Shown in pieces: positions 7,804-16,654 of a stretch of 64,000 nt of DNA (position 1 is its first letter; every line of letters starts with the position of its first letter). A model generated the notes under the pieces. The model had not been told where the DNA came from and did not search any database. It saw only the letters and a program-made list of their open reading frames with translations. Source of the stretch: an uncultured Pelagibacteraceae bacterium (GTDB lineage Bacteria > Pseudomonadota > Alphaproteobacteria > Pelagibacterales > Pelagibacteraceae); contig CACEXV010000003.1 in assembly GCA_902563575.1 (NCBI GenBank), positions 62,001-126,000 on the forward strand. Reading direction: 5' to 3'. A program made the position numbers and the translations under genes.

Positions 7804-8274
7804 ATGCTTGATAACATGGAATTTTATTTAGATGTTGAAAATATTTATTTGATTGCTAATTGGGGTGTTGTGCCTTTTTGGCTTTTACTTATATTTGCTC
7901 CAGACAGTAAATTAACAAAATTCTTTGTCTACTCAGTTGTCACGCCATTATTGTTATCAACGGCATATATATTCATAGGATATAAGATTTATCTTGAGGG
8001 TGAAATTTTTGGAGCTTTCGGCCTTTATAACGGTTTAGAAGACCTTTATGCTGTTTTCTCTAATGAAAATTTTTTACTGATTTTTTGGCTACATTTTTTA
8101 TCAATCAGCCTATTTGTAGGATCCTGGATCGCAAGAGACTCGTTAAGATATTCCGTCCCTAAGATAATTTTAGTAATATCTTTAACAATCACTTATTTTT
8201 CTGGTCCAGTTGGAATACTAATATATTGGTTTTTTAGGATTTTCTTTGCTAAAAAAATAAGTCTTAATGAATAA
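7804..8274 (+). CDS. DUF4281 / ABA4-like membrane protein
   Basis: About 156 residues with four hydrophobic segments. The opening (YLIANWGVVPFWLLLIFAP), the central GAFGLYNGLEDLYAVF block and the WIARDSLRY loop are typical of DUF4281, the family of plant ABA4 (neoxanthin synthesis) and its cyanobacterial and marine bacterial relatives. A role with carotenoids, for instance those serving proteorhodopsin, is inference. I prefer the ATG at 7804; an upstream TTG at 7777 would add nine residues, and an ATG at 7816 is also possible. It overlaps the next gene by eight bases. Confidence 0.78.
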   Translation: MLDNMEFYLDVENIYLIANWGVVPFWLLLIFAPDSKLTKFFVYSVVTPLLLSTAYIFIGYKIYLEGEIFGAFGLYNGLEDLYAVFSNENFLLIFWLHFLSISLFVGSWIARDSLRYSVPKIILVISLTITYFSGPVGILIYWFFRIFFAKKISLNE

Positions 8275-8854
8275 ACATTTAGAATTTTATTTCGATTTTG
8301 TAAGCCCCTATTCATATATAGCTCATAAAGAAATACTTAAACTTGTTAAAAATAATTCTTTAAAAGTAGATTATAAACCGATTTTATTAGGCGGCCTTCA
8401 TAACATGCATGGAATAAAAGCTCCCGCTTTTATACCTTCAAAAGCTAGATTTATGATACGAGACTGTAAAATGATTTCTGAAAAGTACAATCAAACATTT
8501 AAATTTAATTCTTATTTTCCAATTCAAACCGTAAATTTAATGCGAGGCGTGTTTGTTGCTGAAGAAGATGATTTTAAAGGTTTTTATATTGATAGTATGT
8601 TTGATGCTATTTGGAGAGATGGTTTTAATATGAACGATCAAAATATTATCGATAAGATACTAAAGAATATTGGTGTGAACCCAAAAACTTTTTATCTTAG
8701 GTCTACAACTACAGTGATAAAAGATAAACTAAAAGATAAAACTACTCTTGCTTTCGAAAGAGGAGTTTTTGGAGCCCCAACTTTTTTAGTAAATAATAAG
8801 ATTTTTTGGGGGCAAGATAGGTTGGAGTTTGCTTTAAAGGAACTTTTAAAATAA
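8267..8854 (+). CDS. DsbA-fold 2-hydroxychromene-2-carboxylate isomerase-like protein
   Basis: A 195-residue thioredoxin-fold protein of the HCCA isomerase / kappa-class glutathione transferase group. Diagnostic pieces are EFYFDFVSPYSYIA at the N-terminus (serine in place of the DsbA cysteine motif), a central helical insertion, and ERGVFGAPTFLVN followed by FWGQDRLEF at the C-terminus. Members isomerise aromatic catabolites or use glutathione; the real substrate is unknown. It overlaps the ABA4-like gene by eight bases. Confidence 0.86.
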   Translation: MNKHLEFYFDFVSPYSYIAHKEILKLVKNNSLKVDYKPILLGGLHNMHGIKAPAFIPSKARFMIRDCKMISEKYNQTFKFNSYFPIQTVNLMRGVFVAEEDDFKGFYIDSMFDAIWRDGFNMNDQNIIDKILKNIGVNPKTFYLRSTTTVIKDKLKDKTTLAFERGVFGAPTFLVNNKIFWGQDRLEFALKELLK

Positions 8855-8855
8855 T

Positions 8856-9254
8856 TTATTTTTTCTCTTTTTTTACAACTTCTAAACCAGAGTCTTTTAA
8901 AGAGTCAAAGCCGCCATCTGCATTCATTACATTTTCAAAGCCCATATCTTGAAGGGTTTTGGTTGCCAAAGCTGATCTTAATCCTAAAGCACAAAATAAA
9001 ACTATATTTTTAAGATTACCTATTTTTTTTTCTTTATAATACGAGCTATTAGGATCTAGCCAAAATTCTAACATGCCACGTGGTATATGAATTGAGTCTT
9101 TTATAGTTCCCTCTTTCCATAATTCTCGAATATCCCTAATATCGATTAGTGTAATGTGACCTTTTTCAACCATGTTCTTAATTTCATGTGCTGATAATGA
9201 CTTTATTGATTTTTTTGCATTATCGACAAGTTCTTTAGATGACTTTATAATCAT
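8856..9254 (-). CDS. Single-domain rhodanese-like protein
   Basis: About 132 residues. The rhodanese fold is visible from LSAHEIKNM through LIDIRDIRELWKEG to the active loop CALGLRS, whose cysteine would carry the persulfide, and the family's closing DGGFDSLKDSG. There is no signal peptide, so it should be cytoplasmic and transfer sulfane sulfur to an unknown acceptor. I use the ATG at 9254; a TTG three codons earlier is less likely. It is convergent with the DsbA-fold gene, only one base apart. Confidence 0.88.
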   Translation of the reverse strand: MIIKSSKELVDNAKKSIKSLSAHEIKNMVEKGHITLIDIRDIRELWKEGTIKDSIHIPRGMLEFWLDPNSSYYKEKKIGNLKNIVLFCALGLRSALATKTLQDMGFENVMNADGGFDSLKDSGLEVVKKEKK

Positions 9255-9286
9255 ACAGTACAATACATATTATAAAGGTAAAAAAA

Positions 9287-10315
9287 ATGAAAGAAATAAA
9301 AAATTCAAATGATAAAAATTTTTTAAAGAAAGTTTTTATTAAATTATGTAGAATTTTTGGTTATGAGATAATAGATCAAAATAATTTTTCAGTTCCCTCA
9401 TTGGATAAAAATATTGGTGAAAATTTAAGTATTTTGGGTAAAAAATCCATAAATTTACCTTTGGGAGAGGTTAAAATTACAAGAAAAATTAAGTCGTTAG
9501 ATATTATTTTTAGAACTTGCATGTCTGTTAAAATGCTTACTCAAAATAAAAAAAGAGTTTTTGAGGAAAATAAAAGTGAATATACAATCCGATCAATTAA
9601 TTCTGTTATTAAATCATATTTAAATTGTGATGCTCTTAAAGAAATAGAAGTGAATTTTAAGATAATAGATCACAATTCAGGAAGTGATAATTTAGATAAA
9701 ATTAAAAACCTCTTTAAAAAAAATAATTTAAAAATGGAACTTTTAGATTTAGATGTAAACAAATTTAAAGAAAAAATTCATAAAACTAATGAAGAACAAA
9801 AACAGGTTACTTTGAACCAAATGTCCAATATGTCGAATATTCATCAATCTTTGTTAGAGTCAAAAAATTCTAAAGATTTGATATATTTTATTGAAGATGA
9901 TTATTTGCATAACCTAAATAGCTTAGAGGAAATGATATTTACTTACGAAAGAATAGCCTCTCAAATAAATGGTGAATTGTTTATATGCTCTACTGATTAT
10001 CCTTATCTTTATAACAAATTAGATAGTACAAATATTTTTCTAGGTAATAATTATCACTGGCGAAGAGTTGACGAAACGTTATGTTCATTTTTAACTAGTA
10101 AAAAAATGATAGACAAATATTGGGGTGAGCTTGTAAGTATGTGCGAATATGAGCATTATCCATTTGAAAAACCATTACATAATATTTTTAAAAAAGAATT
10201 ATGTATATCTCCTATTCCTACTTTATCTATTCACTGTACAAATATTAATTCAATTTATGGTTTGTCACCAAATATAAATTGGAAAAAAATTTGGGATGAA
10301 AATAAAATTGATTAA
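9287..10315 (+). CDS. Glycosyltransferase-like protein (GT-A type)
   Basis: A 342-residue protein, very Lys/Asn/Ile-rich. The centre carries IYFIEDDYLH (about 200), like the acidic sugar-nucleotide and metal motif of GT-A glycosyltransferases, followed by a YHWRRVDET stretch and a C-terminal half resembling capsule or LPS-modifying transferases. There are no membrane helices. A monocistronic unit with an intrinsic terminator follows. Acceptor and sugar are unknown, and no surface-sugar genes surround it. Confidence 0.62.
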   Translation: MKEIKNSNDKNFLKKVFIKLCRIFGYEIIDQNNFSVPSLDKNIGENLSILGKKSINLPLGEVKITRKIKSLDIIFRTCMSVKMLTQNKKRVFEENKSEYTIRSINSVIKSYLNCDALKEIEVNFKIIDHNSGSDNLDKIKNLFKKNNLKMELLDLDVNKFKEKIHKTNEEQKQVTLNQMSNMSNIHQSLLESKNSKDLIYFIEDDYLHNLNSLEEMIFTYERIASQINGELFICSTDYPYLYNKLDSTNIFLGNNYHWRRVDETLCSFLTSKKMIDKYWGELVSMCEYEHYPFEKPLHNIFKKELCISPIPTLSIHCTNINSIYGLSPNINWKKIWDENKID

Positions 10316-10318
10316 GTT

Positions 10319-10343
10319 AAAGGCTCGTTTTAAACGAGCCTTT
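10319..10343. terminator. Bidirectional intrinsic terminator
   Basis: AAAGGCTCG at 10319-10327 pairs with CGAGCCTTT at 10335-10343 around a TTTTAAA loop. T-rich sequence follows on the plus side and A-rich sequence lies on the other. It sits between the convergent glycosyltransferase-like and amt genes and can serve both. Confidence 0.85.
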
Positions 10344-10356
10344 ATATCTTTTTAAA

Positions 10357-11646
10357 TTAGTCCCTAATTGAATAAGCTGTGACTCCTACTTCAGCTTTAT
10401 CTGTACCAAGTTTTTCAGCGGCTTTACTTATTCTTAATCCAATAGTTGATTTGAGGATAGTAAATGTAATCCAAGACAATCCAAAACTGAACAAACAAAC
10501 AGAGGCTGTGCCGATAAATTGAGTGCCAAAAGTTGTATCCGAATTTGTTAAAGGGACAACTAATGTACCAAAAATTCCAGCAAACATATGAACTGGGATA
10601 GCTCCAACTACATCATCCAAACCATAGCTTTCAAGCATTTTTGTACCAAAATACATTATTACTGCTCCAATCGATCCAATAAACATTGCTGTAATTGGTC
10701 CTGGAGTTAAAGGTTCTGCGGTAATAGCTACTAATCCAGCTAAGGCTCCATTAAGCATCATAACAATATCAGTTTTACCACCAATTAACCTTGTAATCGC
10801 TGCGCCAGTAAATGTGCCTGCTGCGCCAGCTAAATGAGTATTCACAGCAATTTTAGAAATTGCATTCACGTCATCAAATGTACCCATTGCTAATTGACTA
10901 AATCCATTAAATCCAAACCATCCAAACCAGAGTAGGAAGGTTCCAAGCGTAACTAATGGGATACTTGACGCTGCAAAAGGCTGCATAGATTTCTTCTCTC
11001 CTTTTCTTCCAAATCTTCCTTCTCTAGCGCCTAATACTATTACGCCAGCGAGTGCTGCTGCTCCTCCACATCCATGAACAAGAGTTGATCCTGCAAAATC
11101 AGAAAAGCCTCCGCTAGACAACCATCCGCCTCCCCATTGCCAACCCATTGAAATAGGATAAATGATACCTGCCATTATTGCTGCGAAAATGAAGAACGGC
11201 CAAATTTTAATTCTTTCAGCTACTGCTCCTGAAACTATCGAGGCCGTTGCACAAACAAACATTGTTTGAAAGAACCAGTCTGAATATCCAGAATATCCAG
11301 TTTCAGCATTAGAAGAATCCGTCCATATTGTAAATGAACCAACATATCCACCCTCTGGGACACCATAAGCTAAATTGTAACCTACCAAGAAAAAAACTAG
11401 CGAACATATAGCAAATTTACCTATATTTTTGGCTGCGATCGTTGATACACTTTTAGTCGTAACTAATCCACTTTCGAGCATGCAAAATCCTGCTGCCATA
11501 AACGCCACGAGTACGCCACCAATGTAAAATCCTAACGAATTGAAAATGTACTGTCCCTCTTGAGACATTGTAGTTTCTGCAAAACTATTAGAGTTATACA
11601 AAAATGCAGAAACAATTATTAAAAAAAATAAATTGAACTTATTCAT
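10357..11646 (-). CDS. amt: Ammonium transporter (Amt), copy 1
   Basis: A 429-residue Amt/Mep/Rh channel with a signal peptide (about 1-23) and eleven predicted membrane helices. The twin-histidine pair is visible in DFAGSTLVHGCGG and in IPVHMFAGIFG, and the conserved GWQWGGGWL block is present. It takes up ammonium across the inner membrane. It ends in the same VGVTAYSIRD-type tail as its upstream neighbour, with which it is clearly paralogous (about 60-70 % alike by eye). A strong purine-rich ribosome site (AAAAGGGGGA) precedes the start. An independent terminator separates it from copy 2. Confidence 0.96.
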   Translation of the reverse strand: MNKFNLFFLIIVSAFLYNSNSFAETTMSQEGQYIFNSLGFYIGGVLVAFMAAGFCMLESGLVTTKSVSTIAAKNIGKFAICSLVFFLVGYNLAYGVPEGGYVGSFTIWTDSSNAETGYSGYSDWFFQTMFVCATASIVSGAVAERIKIWPFFIFAAIMAGIIYPISMGWQWGGGWLSSGGFSDFAGSTLVHGCGGAAALAGVIVLGAREGRFGRKGEKKSMQPFAASSIPLVTLGTFLLWFGWFGFNGFSQLAMGTFDDVNAISKIAVNTHLAGAAGTFTGAAITRLIGGKTDIVMMLNGALAGLVAITAEPLTPGPITAMFIGSIGAVIMYFGTKMLESYGLDDVVGAIPVHMFAGIFGTLVVPLTNSDTTFGTQFIGTASVCLFSFGLSWITFTILKSTIGLRISKAAEKLGTDKAEVGVTAYSIRD

Positions 11647-11723
11647 TATTCCCCCTTTTTCACTGTGGTTATCAAATTTTATAAAATATACTTATGATTT
11701 ATGCGCATATTAGACATGTAAAA

Positions 11724-11749
11724 AAGGCCCGGAGGGGGCTCCGGGCCTT
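11724..11749 (-). terminator. Intrinsic terminator of amt copy 2
   Basis: AAGGCCCGGAG and CTCCGGGCCTT form an 11-bp perfect stem around a four-base loop. Reading the minus strand, the stem is followed by TTTTACATG. It lies about 45 bases after the stop of the upstream amt gene, so the tandem amt genes are separate transcription units. Confidence 0.92.
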
Positions 11750-11793
11750 AATTTTTCTCCAACTTACGAGGGAGGGAGATAAGCTAAAATTAT

Positions 11794-13086
11794 TTAGTCT
11801 CTAATACCGTAAGCTATTACACCAACTTCTGCTTTGTCAGTTCCTAACCTTTCAGCTTCTTTACTAATCCTTAATCCAACTGTATTTTTGATTATTTGGA
11901 AAACAATTAGTGAGACTATAAACACAAATACCACAACTGAAGTTGTTCCTAAGAATTGTGCTCCAAAAGAAACATCTCCATTTGTAAGTGGCACTGCTAA
12001 CGTACCCCATACGCCGGCTACTAAGTGTGCCGGTATGGCTCCAACTACATCGTCAATTTTCAATTTGAACAACAATTTAGTTGAGAAGTACATTAACATT
12101 CCCGCTATTGCTCCAATAAATATTGCTGCTAATGGACTTGGTGTTAATGGTTCAGCTGTTATACCTACTAATCCAGCTATAGCTCCATTTAACATCATCA
12201 CAACATCAGTTTTACCACCAATTAGTCTAGACACAGTCGCAGCAGCTAATACACCACCACCTGCAGCTAAATTAGTATTGATATAAATTGTTGCAACTGA
12301 AGACACATCTTCAAGTGTTCCAGCGGCTAATTGCGATCCACCATTAAATCCAAACCAACCTAACCAAAGTATAAATACTCCTAAAGTTGCTAGTGGAATT
12401 GATGATGCTGCGAAAGGCGCCATTGGTTTTGCCTCACCTCTAGCTCCAAATCTTCCAGTTCTGGCACCTAATACTATTGCTCCTGCAAGAGCGGCAGCTC
12501 CCCCAGCAGCGTGTACTAATGTAGAACCAGCAAAATCCGAGAAGCCGGCAGTTGCTAACCAACCACCGCCCCATTGCCAGCCCATTGATATTGGATAAAT
12601 TATTCCAGTAAGAATTGCGGCAAATAAGAAGAATGGCCAGATTTTAATTCTTTCAGCTAAAGTTCCAGAAACAATTGACATAGTTGTTGCGCAAAACACC
12701 ATTTGGAAGAACCAATCTGATCCATCGGAATAACCTGTATCAATACTTGATGCATCACTCCATGGCGTGAACGAACCTATGTAACCACCTTCTGGGATAC
12801 CGTAAGCTAAATTATATCCAACCAGCCAGAACATAACTCCAGCAATTGAATATAAACCTATATTTTTTGCACATATTGCAGATACACTTTTAGATGTAAC
12901 TAGTCCAGACTCGAGCATGGCAAAACCTGCTGCCATCCACATAACTAAAAATCCAGACATTAAAAATAATAGGGTGTTAAAAATATATTGTACTTCAGCA
13001 GATACAGTTGTTTCAGCGTAACCGATACCGGCGAAACTGAAAAATAATGCTGCACCTCCTAAAAAATAAGCTATAATTTTTTTCAT
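11794..13086 (-). CDS. amt: Ammonium transporter (Amt), copy 2
   Basis: A 430-residue ammonium channel with signal peptide (about 1-24) and eleven membrane helices. The histidine pair is in DFAGSTLVHAAGG and IPAHLVAGVWG. Ribosome site GAAGGGAG precedes the ATG. The 95-base leader between the HU terminator and this start has TATAAG-like -10 material but no recognisable sigma-54 site. No glnK follows either amt gene, unlike the usual glnK-amtB pair, so nitrogen control must act otherwise (inference). Confidence 0.96.
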   Translation of the reverse strand: MKKIIAYFLGGAALFFSFAGIGYAETTVSAEVQYIFNTLLFLMSGFLVMWMAAGFAMLESGLVTSKSVSAICAKNIGLYSIAGVMFWLVGYNLAYGIPEGGYIGSFTPWSDASSIDTGYSDGSDWFFQMVFCATTMSIVSGTLAERIKIWPFFLFAAILTGIIYPISMGWQWGGGWLATAGFSDFAGSTLVHAAGGAAALAGAIVLGARTGRFGARGEAKPMAPFAASSIPLATLGVFILWLGWFGFNGGSQLAAGTLEDVSSVATIYINTNLAAGGGVLAAATVSRLIGGKTDVVMMLNGAIAGLVGITAEPLTPSPLAAIFIGAIAGMLMYFSTKLLFKLKIDDVVGAIPAHLVAGVWGTLAVPLTNGDVSFGAQFLGTTSVVVFVFIVSLIVFQIIKNTVGLRISKEAERLGTDKAEVGVIAYGIRD

Positions 13087-13181
13087 AAAACTCCCTTCAG
13101 TTTTTTTTATGGCTTATATCCGATTAAAATTTTATTAGTAATGAAATGACTAAATTTGAGCTATGCAGTTTTTGCAAGTAG

Positions 13182-13218
13182 TTTAGCCCTTATTTGAAAA
13201 TATCAAATAAGGGCTAAA
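13182..13218 (-). terminator. Intrinsic terminator after HU gene
   Basis: TTTAGCCCTTATTTGA at 13182-13197 pairs perfectly with TCAAATAAGGGCTAAA at 13203-13218 around a five-base loop, nine bases downstream of the HU stop. The T-tract after it on the minus strand is weak. Confidence 0.75.
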
Positions 13219-13226
13219 AATGTTGT

Positions 13227-13502
13227 TTATCTGTTGAACATTTCTTTTAAGCTTTTAGCTGGTAAAAACTTAACTTTTTGGGAAGCTGCTATTTGTATAG
13301 ATTCTCCTGTTCTTGGGTTCCTACCAACTCTGGCCTTTCTTTTAGCCACTTTATAAGTACCAAAACCCGCTATTTTAACAGTGTCATCATTTTTTAGCGC
13401 GTCCAAAATTATCGTTGTTATTGAGTCAAAGGTTCTTTCAGCATCGGCTTTACTCTGGCCCAATGTGGACGATATTTTTGCTACTAATTGTTTTTTATTC
13501 AT
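13227..13502 (-). CDS. hup: HU-family DNA-binding protein
   Basis: A 91-residue nucleoid protein. The order is MNKKQLVAKIS helix, KIAGFGTYKVAKRKARVGRNP beta-arm with the intercalating proline in RNPRTGE, and a C-terminal KSLKEMFN helix, matching HU rather than IHF in length. It bends and compacts DNA as a dimer. The ATG at 13502 is preceded by AAAAGGGGC; an upstream in-frame start 28 codons earlier gives an unlikely extension. The gene is monocistronic. Confidence 0.95.
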   Translation of the reverse strand: MNKKQLVAKISSTLGQSKADAERTFDSITTIILDALKNDDTVKIAGFGTYKVAKRKARVGRNPRTGESIQIAASQKVKFLPAKSLKEMFNR

Positions 13503-13644
13503 TTTGCCCCTTTTGGTTAATTCTAATCTCAACAAAAACTGAGGAAAATCAACATTTTTTTTAGTTATCAAATTAAATATTAACACTAAATATAGTATTA
13601 AATAATTGTTGATTTTATTGACTTTTTTAACGTAAAAAACTGGC

Positions 13645-14760
13645 TTAAAATAAGCCTAAATCCCTCAAATCATTGACGGTCGTAAAAAACATCAGAGAAA
13701 ACAACAAAAATAGCCCGATTCGAAAAAATCCTTCTTGTGTTTTTTGTGATAAAGGTCGACCCATTATTTTTTCGATAGCGTAAAACATTAAATGTCCTCC
13801 ATCTAATAAAGGTATTGGAAATAAATTTATTAAACCTAAGCTAATAGAAATATAAGCCATGATACTTAAGAAGGCTACGAAACCATATTGTGAAACTTGA
13901 CCAGTGATTTTAGCTATTCTTATTGGCCCACCCAATTGTGAGCTATCCCCTTTACCTTTAAACATTGATCCTACAAATTCTAAAGTTGCTCTAGTAACAA
14001 ACCAAGTTTCTTTGGTTGCGTAGAGTATTGCGGTTGCAGGTCCTAGTTTTTTTTTATTAATATCCTCACTAGGTGGAGCGATCTTAATTCCTATAATCTT
14101 TTTGTTAATTTGGTTACCAAAATTATCCTGTGTTTTTACAGTTTTTGGCTTAACTACAAATTCTATTTCTGAGGAATTTCTTGAAATTAGTATGTCTATA
14201 GTTTCTTTAGTTGAGGTATTTATGGTTGGTGAAACTTCCATAACGCTTTCGATTTTTTTACCATTTATTGCTATTATGATATCGTTGCTTTTAATCCCAG
14301 ATACGTATGCAGGGCTATCTACTTGCACATCAGATATCTTAGCGGGGGTGAAGTCTTTTCCGATGAACATATATATAAATGAGAAAATTAAAATTGCTAA
14401 TATAAAATTGGCTAACGGACCTCCAAAAACAATTAGTGATCTTTGGTAAAGGGGCTTAGTTGTGAAAAGTTTATTTTTATCAGTTTGATGGTATTTTTTT
14501 AAAATTTCTTGTTGTTCTTGTTGGCTAAAAACATTTCTATCACCAAAAAATTTTACATACCCGCCCAGCGGTATAATACAAAATTTCCATCTTGTGCCAT
14601 TTTTATCGTTTATCCCAAATATCTCTCTTCCAAACCCTATAGAAAAATCTGTGACTCCGACACCATATTTTTTTGCAAAATAATAATGCCCATATTCATG
14701 GACAAATACAACAACGGTTAATAGAACTATAAATGGAATTATGAAATTTAAAATTTCCAT
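13645..14760 (-). CDS. rseP: RIP site-2 metalloprotease RseP
   Basis: A 371-residue membrane protease. The zinc motif HEYGH is in the first helix (about 22-26), one PDZ domain lies near residues 125-205 (NDIIIAINGKKIE), and the third ligand motif LFPIPLLDGGH is near 318. It cleaves transmembrane anti-sigma factors or remnant signal peptides inside the membrane. The usual dxr-rseP-bamA context is missing: here it follows a lysR gene it overlaps by 13 bases. No anti-sigma substrate is visible in the window. Confidence 0.94.
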   Translation of the reverse strand: MEILNFIIPFIVLLTVVVFVHEYGHYYFAKKYGVGVTDFSIGFGREIFGINDKNGTRWKFCIIPLGGYVKFFGDRNVFSQQEQQEILKKYHQTDKNKLFTTKPLYQRSLIVFGGPLANFILAILIFSFIYMFIGKDFTPAKISDVQVDSPAYVSGIKSNDIIIAINGKKIESVMEVSPTINTSTKETIDILISRNSSEIEFVVKPKTVKTQDNFGNQINKKIIGIKIAPPSEDINKKKLGPATAILYATKETWFVTRATLEFVGSMFKGKGDSSQLGGPIRIAKITGQVSQYGFVAFLSIMAYISISLGLINLFPIPLLDGGHLMFYAIEKIMGRPLSQKTQEGFFRIGLFLLFSLMFFTTVNDLRDLGLF

Positions 14761-15638
14761 TCGTTTACCTTACTAAATAAAAAATTTCTAAAAGCGATTA
14801 ATCGAGCGTTATTTTTTAAAGAAGCCGGATAAACAAAATGAGTCTCAGTTGGCTTACCAGGTTCATTAGGTAAAACTTTAGAGATTCCATTTATATTATG
14901 GGTAATATAATCCGGTAAAGCTGCTAAACCAACTCCACTTTGAACCGCAAGCAATAAGCCATAAACACTGTTAACTTTCATCAAAGACTTTCTTTTTTTT
15001 CCATCTTTAATGCCAACTTTCAAAACCCAATCCGGGTTATATACAGGGGAAGGAGCTCCTTTTCCGTATGTTATAAATTTATGTTTGTCTAAATCTTTAA
15101 GGGTTTTTGGGTATCCAGTTTTTTCTAAATATTCATTTGAGCCATAAATATGGTAATTAAAATCTACGAACTTTTTTTGAATTAAATTTAATTGTTTTGG
15201 ACGTCGCATTCTAATAGCTACATCAGCCTCACGTGTAGATAAATCAAGTTCTCTATCATCAAATATTAATTCTATCTCTATTCCCGGGTGAAGGTCCATA
15301 AACTCTTTTATTCTGGGTGTCAGCCACGTTGTGCCAAAACTTACCACTGTAGTGACAGTTAACTTTCCATTTAAATTATCTTTCTGACCACTTAGGTTGG
15401 ACTCCACATCTTTCAACTTAGAAATTACTTCGTGTGCTGATTTATAAAGATATTCTCCATTTTCAGTTAAAACTAAGCCCCGTGCATGTCTTTCAAAAAG
15501 CTTTATTTTAAGATCATTTTCTAAAGATTGAATTTGTCTACTTATTGCAGATTGACTTAAGTTTAAAATTGTTGAAGCTTTCGTGAAACTGCTTGCCTCA
15601 GCCACTGTATGAAATATTTTTAATTTGTCCCAATCCAT
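14748..15638 (-). CDS. LysR-family transcriptional regulator
   Basis: A 296-residue regulator. The N-terminal winged helix-turn-helix is clear (LKIFHTVAEASSFTKAS through LNLSQSAISRQIQSLE, about 6-43), followed by a linker helix and a two-lobed effector domain. It lies between acuI-like and rseP in a same-strand run, so it may control acuI-like or a distant gene; divergent targets, usual for LysR, are absent. The inducer is unknown. Confidence 0.92.
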   Translation of the reverse strand: MDWDKLKIFHTVAEASSFTKASTILNLSQSAISRQIQSLENDLKIKLFERHARGLVLTENGEYLYKSAHEVISKLKDVESNLSGQKDNLNGKLTVTTVVSFGTTWLTPRIKEFMDLHPGIEIELIFDDRELDLSTREADVAIRMRRPKQLNLIQKKFVDFNYHIYGSNEYLEKTGYPKTLKDLDKHKFITYGKGAPSPVYNPDWVLKVGIKDGKKRKSLMKVNSVYGLLLAVQSGVGLAALPDYITHNINGISKVLPNEPGKPTETHFVYPASLKNNARLIAFRNFLFSKVNEWKF

Positions 15639-15652
15639 ATAATTTTTTGTTT

Positions 15653-16654
15653 CTATTTATTTGGATTTACAATAGCTCTGCCAAAAAATTCACCTTTTAA
15701 CAATTTAGGATAAGTTTCTATCAACTCATTAAATGATAGCTCTTTAGTAAATGATTGAACTTTTGGAAAGTCTATTAAATTGACAACCTCATTCCACACA
15801 AATTGTCTTCTTTTTATCGATGAACCAGATGAGTCTATTCCCCACAATTTTACTCCTCTAATTATAAAAGGCATTACATTTGTATTTATTTTTATACCAC
15901 CTGCATTCCCACATGCAGCAACGATACCACCTGGTTTGGTCTGTGCAAATATTTTAGTAAGTGAGGCTCCACCAACCGTGTCAACAACACCGTCCCAAAC
16001 ACCTTTTTCAAGCAATTTACTTTCACCGTCGAATTCTTTTCTATCGATAATATTTTTTGCACCTAAATTTTTCAAATAATCATCTTTATCTTTTTTGCCT
16101 GTTACTGCATGCACGTCGTAACCCATTTTTGAAAGCACCATTACAGCTATACTTCCAACTCCGCCCGTGGCTCCCGTAACTAAAACATCTTTAACCTTTG
16201 ATCCTAATAATAATTCTTCTTTTGCTTTCACTGCAAATGAGCATAATAAAGCTGTAAATCCTGCAGTGCCTAACATCATTGATTTTTTGCTGTCTATATC
16301 CTTAGGCATCTTAATCAGAAAATTTGAGTCAACTTTTGCATATTGGGAGAAACCTCCAAAGTAAGCCTCTCCAACTCTAAAACCTGTGAGTATTACTGTG
16401 TCATCTTTTTTAAATTTATCATCACCACTTTCGACAACAGTTCCAGAGAAGTCTATTCCCGGCACAAATGGAAATTTTCGTACAATTTTTCCACCATTGT
16501 GTAATATTAGTGCGTCTTTATAATTAAGGCTTGAGTAATCTACTTTGACTAAGACATTACCATCTTTTAAATCGGTTGAATTAATTTCTTTTATATCTCT
16601 GGTAAATTTTTCGTTTTGATTATCAATAACTAATGCTTTAAATTTTTCAGGCAT
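15653..16654 (-). CDS. acuI: Acryloyl-CoA reductase / YhdH-family quinone oxidoreductase
   Basis: A 333-residue zinc-free medium-chain dehydrogenase. Diagnostic pieces are SSLNYKDALILHN (about 41-53), PGIDFSGTVV near 66 and the NADPH fold VTGATGGVGS near 150. AcuI in marine alphaproteobacteria reduces acryloyl-CoA, a toxic product of DMSP breakdown, to propionyl-CoA. The generic family member YhdH has the same layout, so the symbol is probable, not proven. Its start is one base from the folE stop and 14 bases separate it from lysR, suggesting one operon. No DMSP lyase or demethylase gene lies in the window. Confidence 0.8.
   Translation of the reverse strand: MPEKFKALVIDNQNEKFTRDIKEINSTDLKDGNVLVKVDYSSLNYKDALILHNGGKIVRKFPFVPGIDFSGTVVESGDDKFKKDDTVILTGFRVGEAYFGGFSQYAKVDSNFLIKMPKDIDSKKSMMLGTAGFTALLCSFAVKAKEELLLGSKVKDVLVTGATGGVGSIAVMVLSKMGYDVHAVTGKKDKDDYLKNLGAKNIIDRKEFDGESKLLEKGVWDGVVDTVGGASLTKIFAQTKPGGIVAACGNAGGIKINTNVMPFIIRGVKLWGIDSSGSSIKRRQFVWNEVVNLIDFPKVQSFTKELSFNELIETYPKLLKGEFFGRAIVNPNK

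Noticed and set aside
11834-12286. 150-codon plus-strand frame opposite amt copy 2
   Set aside because: Low-complexity Pro/Thr/Ala translation typical of antisense shadows of membrane proteins.
13087-13181. Possible sigma-54 promoter upstream of amt copy 2
   Set aside because: No TGGCAC-N5-TTGC pattern was found, and SAR11 relatives are not known to use sigma-54.
15653-16654. A DMSP catabolic gene cluster around the acuI-like gene
   Set aside because: No lyase, demethylase or prpE-type neighbour is present; only the single reductase-like gene supports it.
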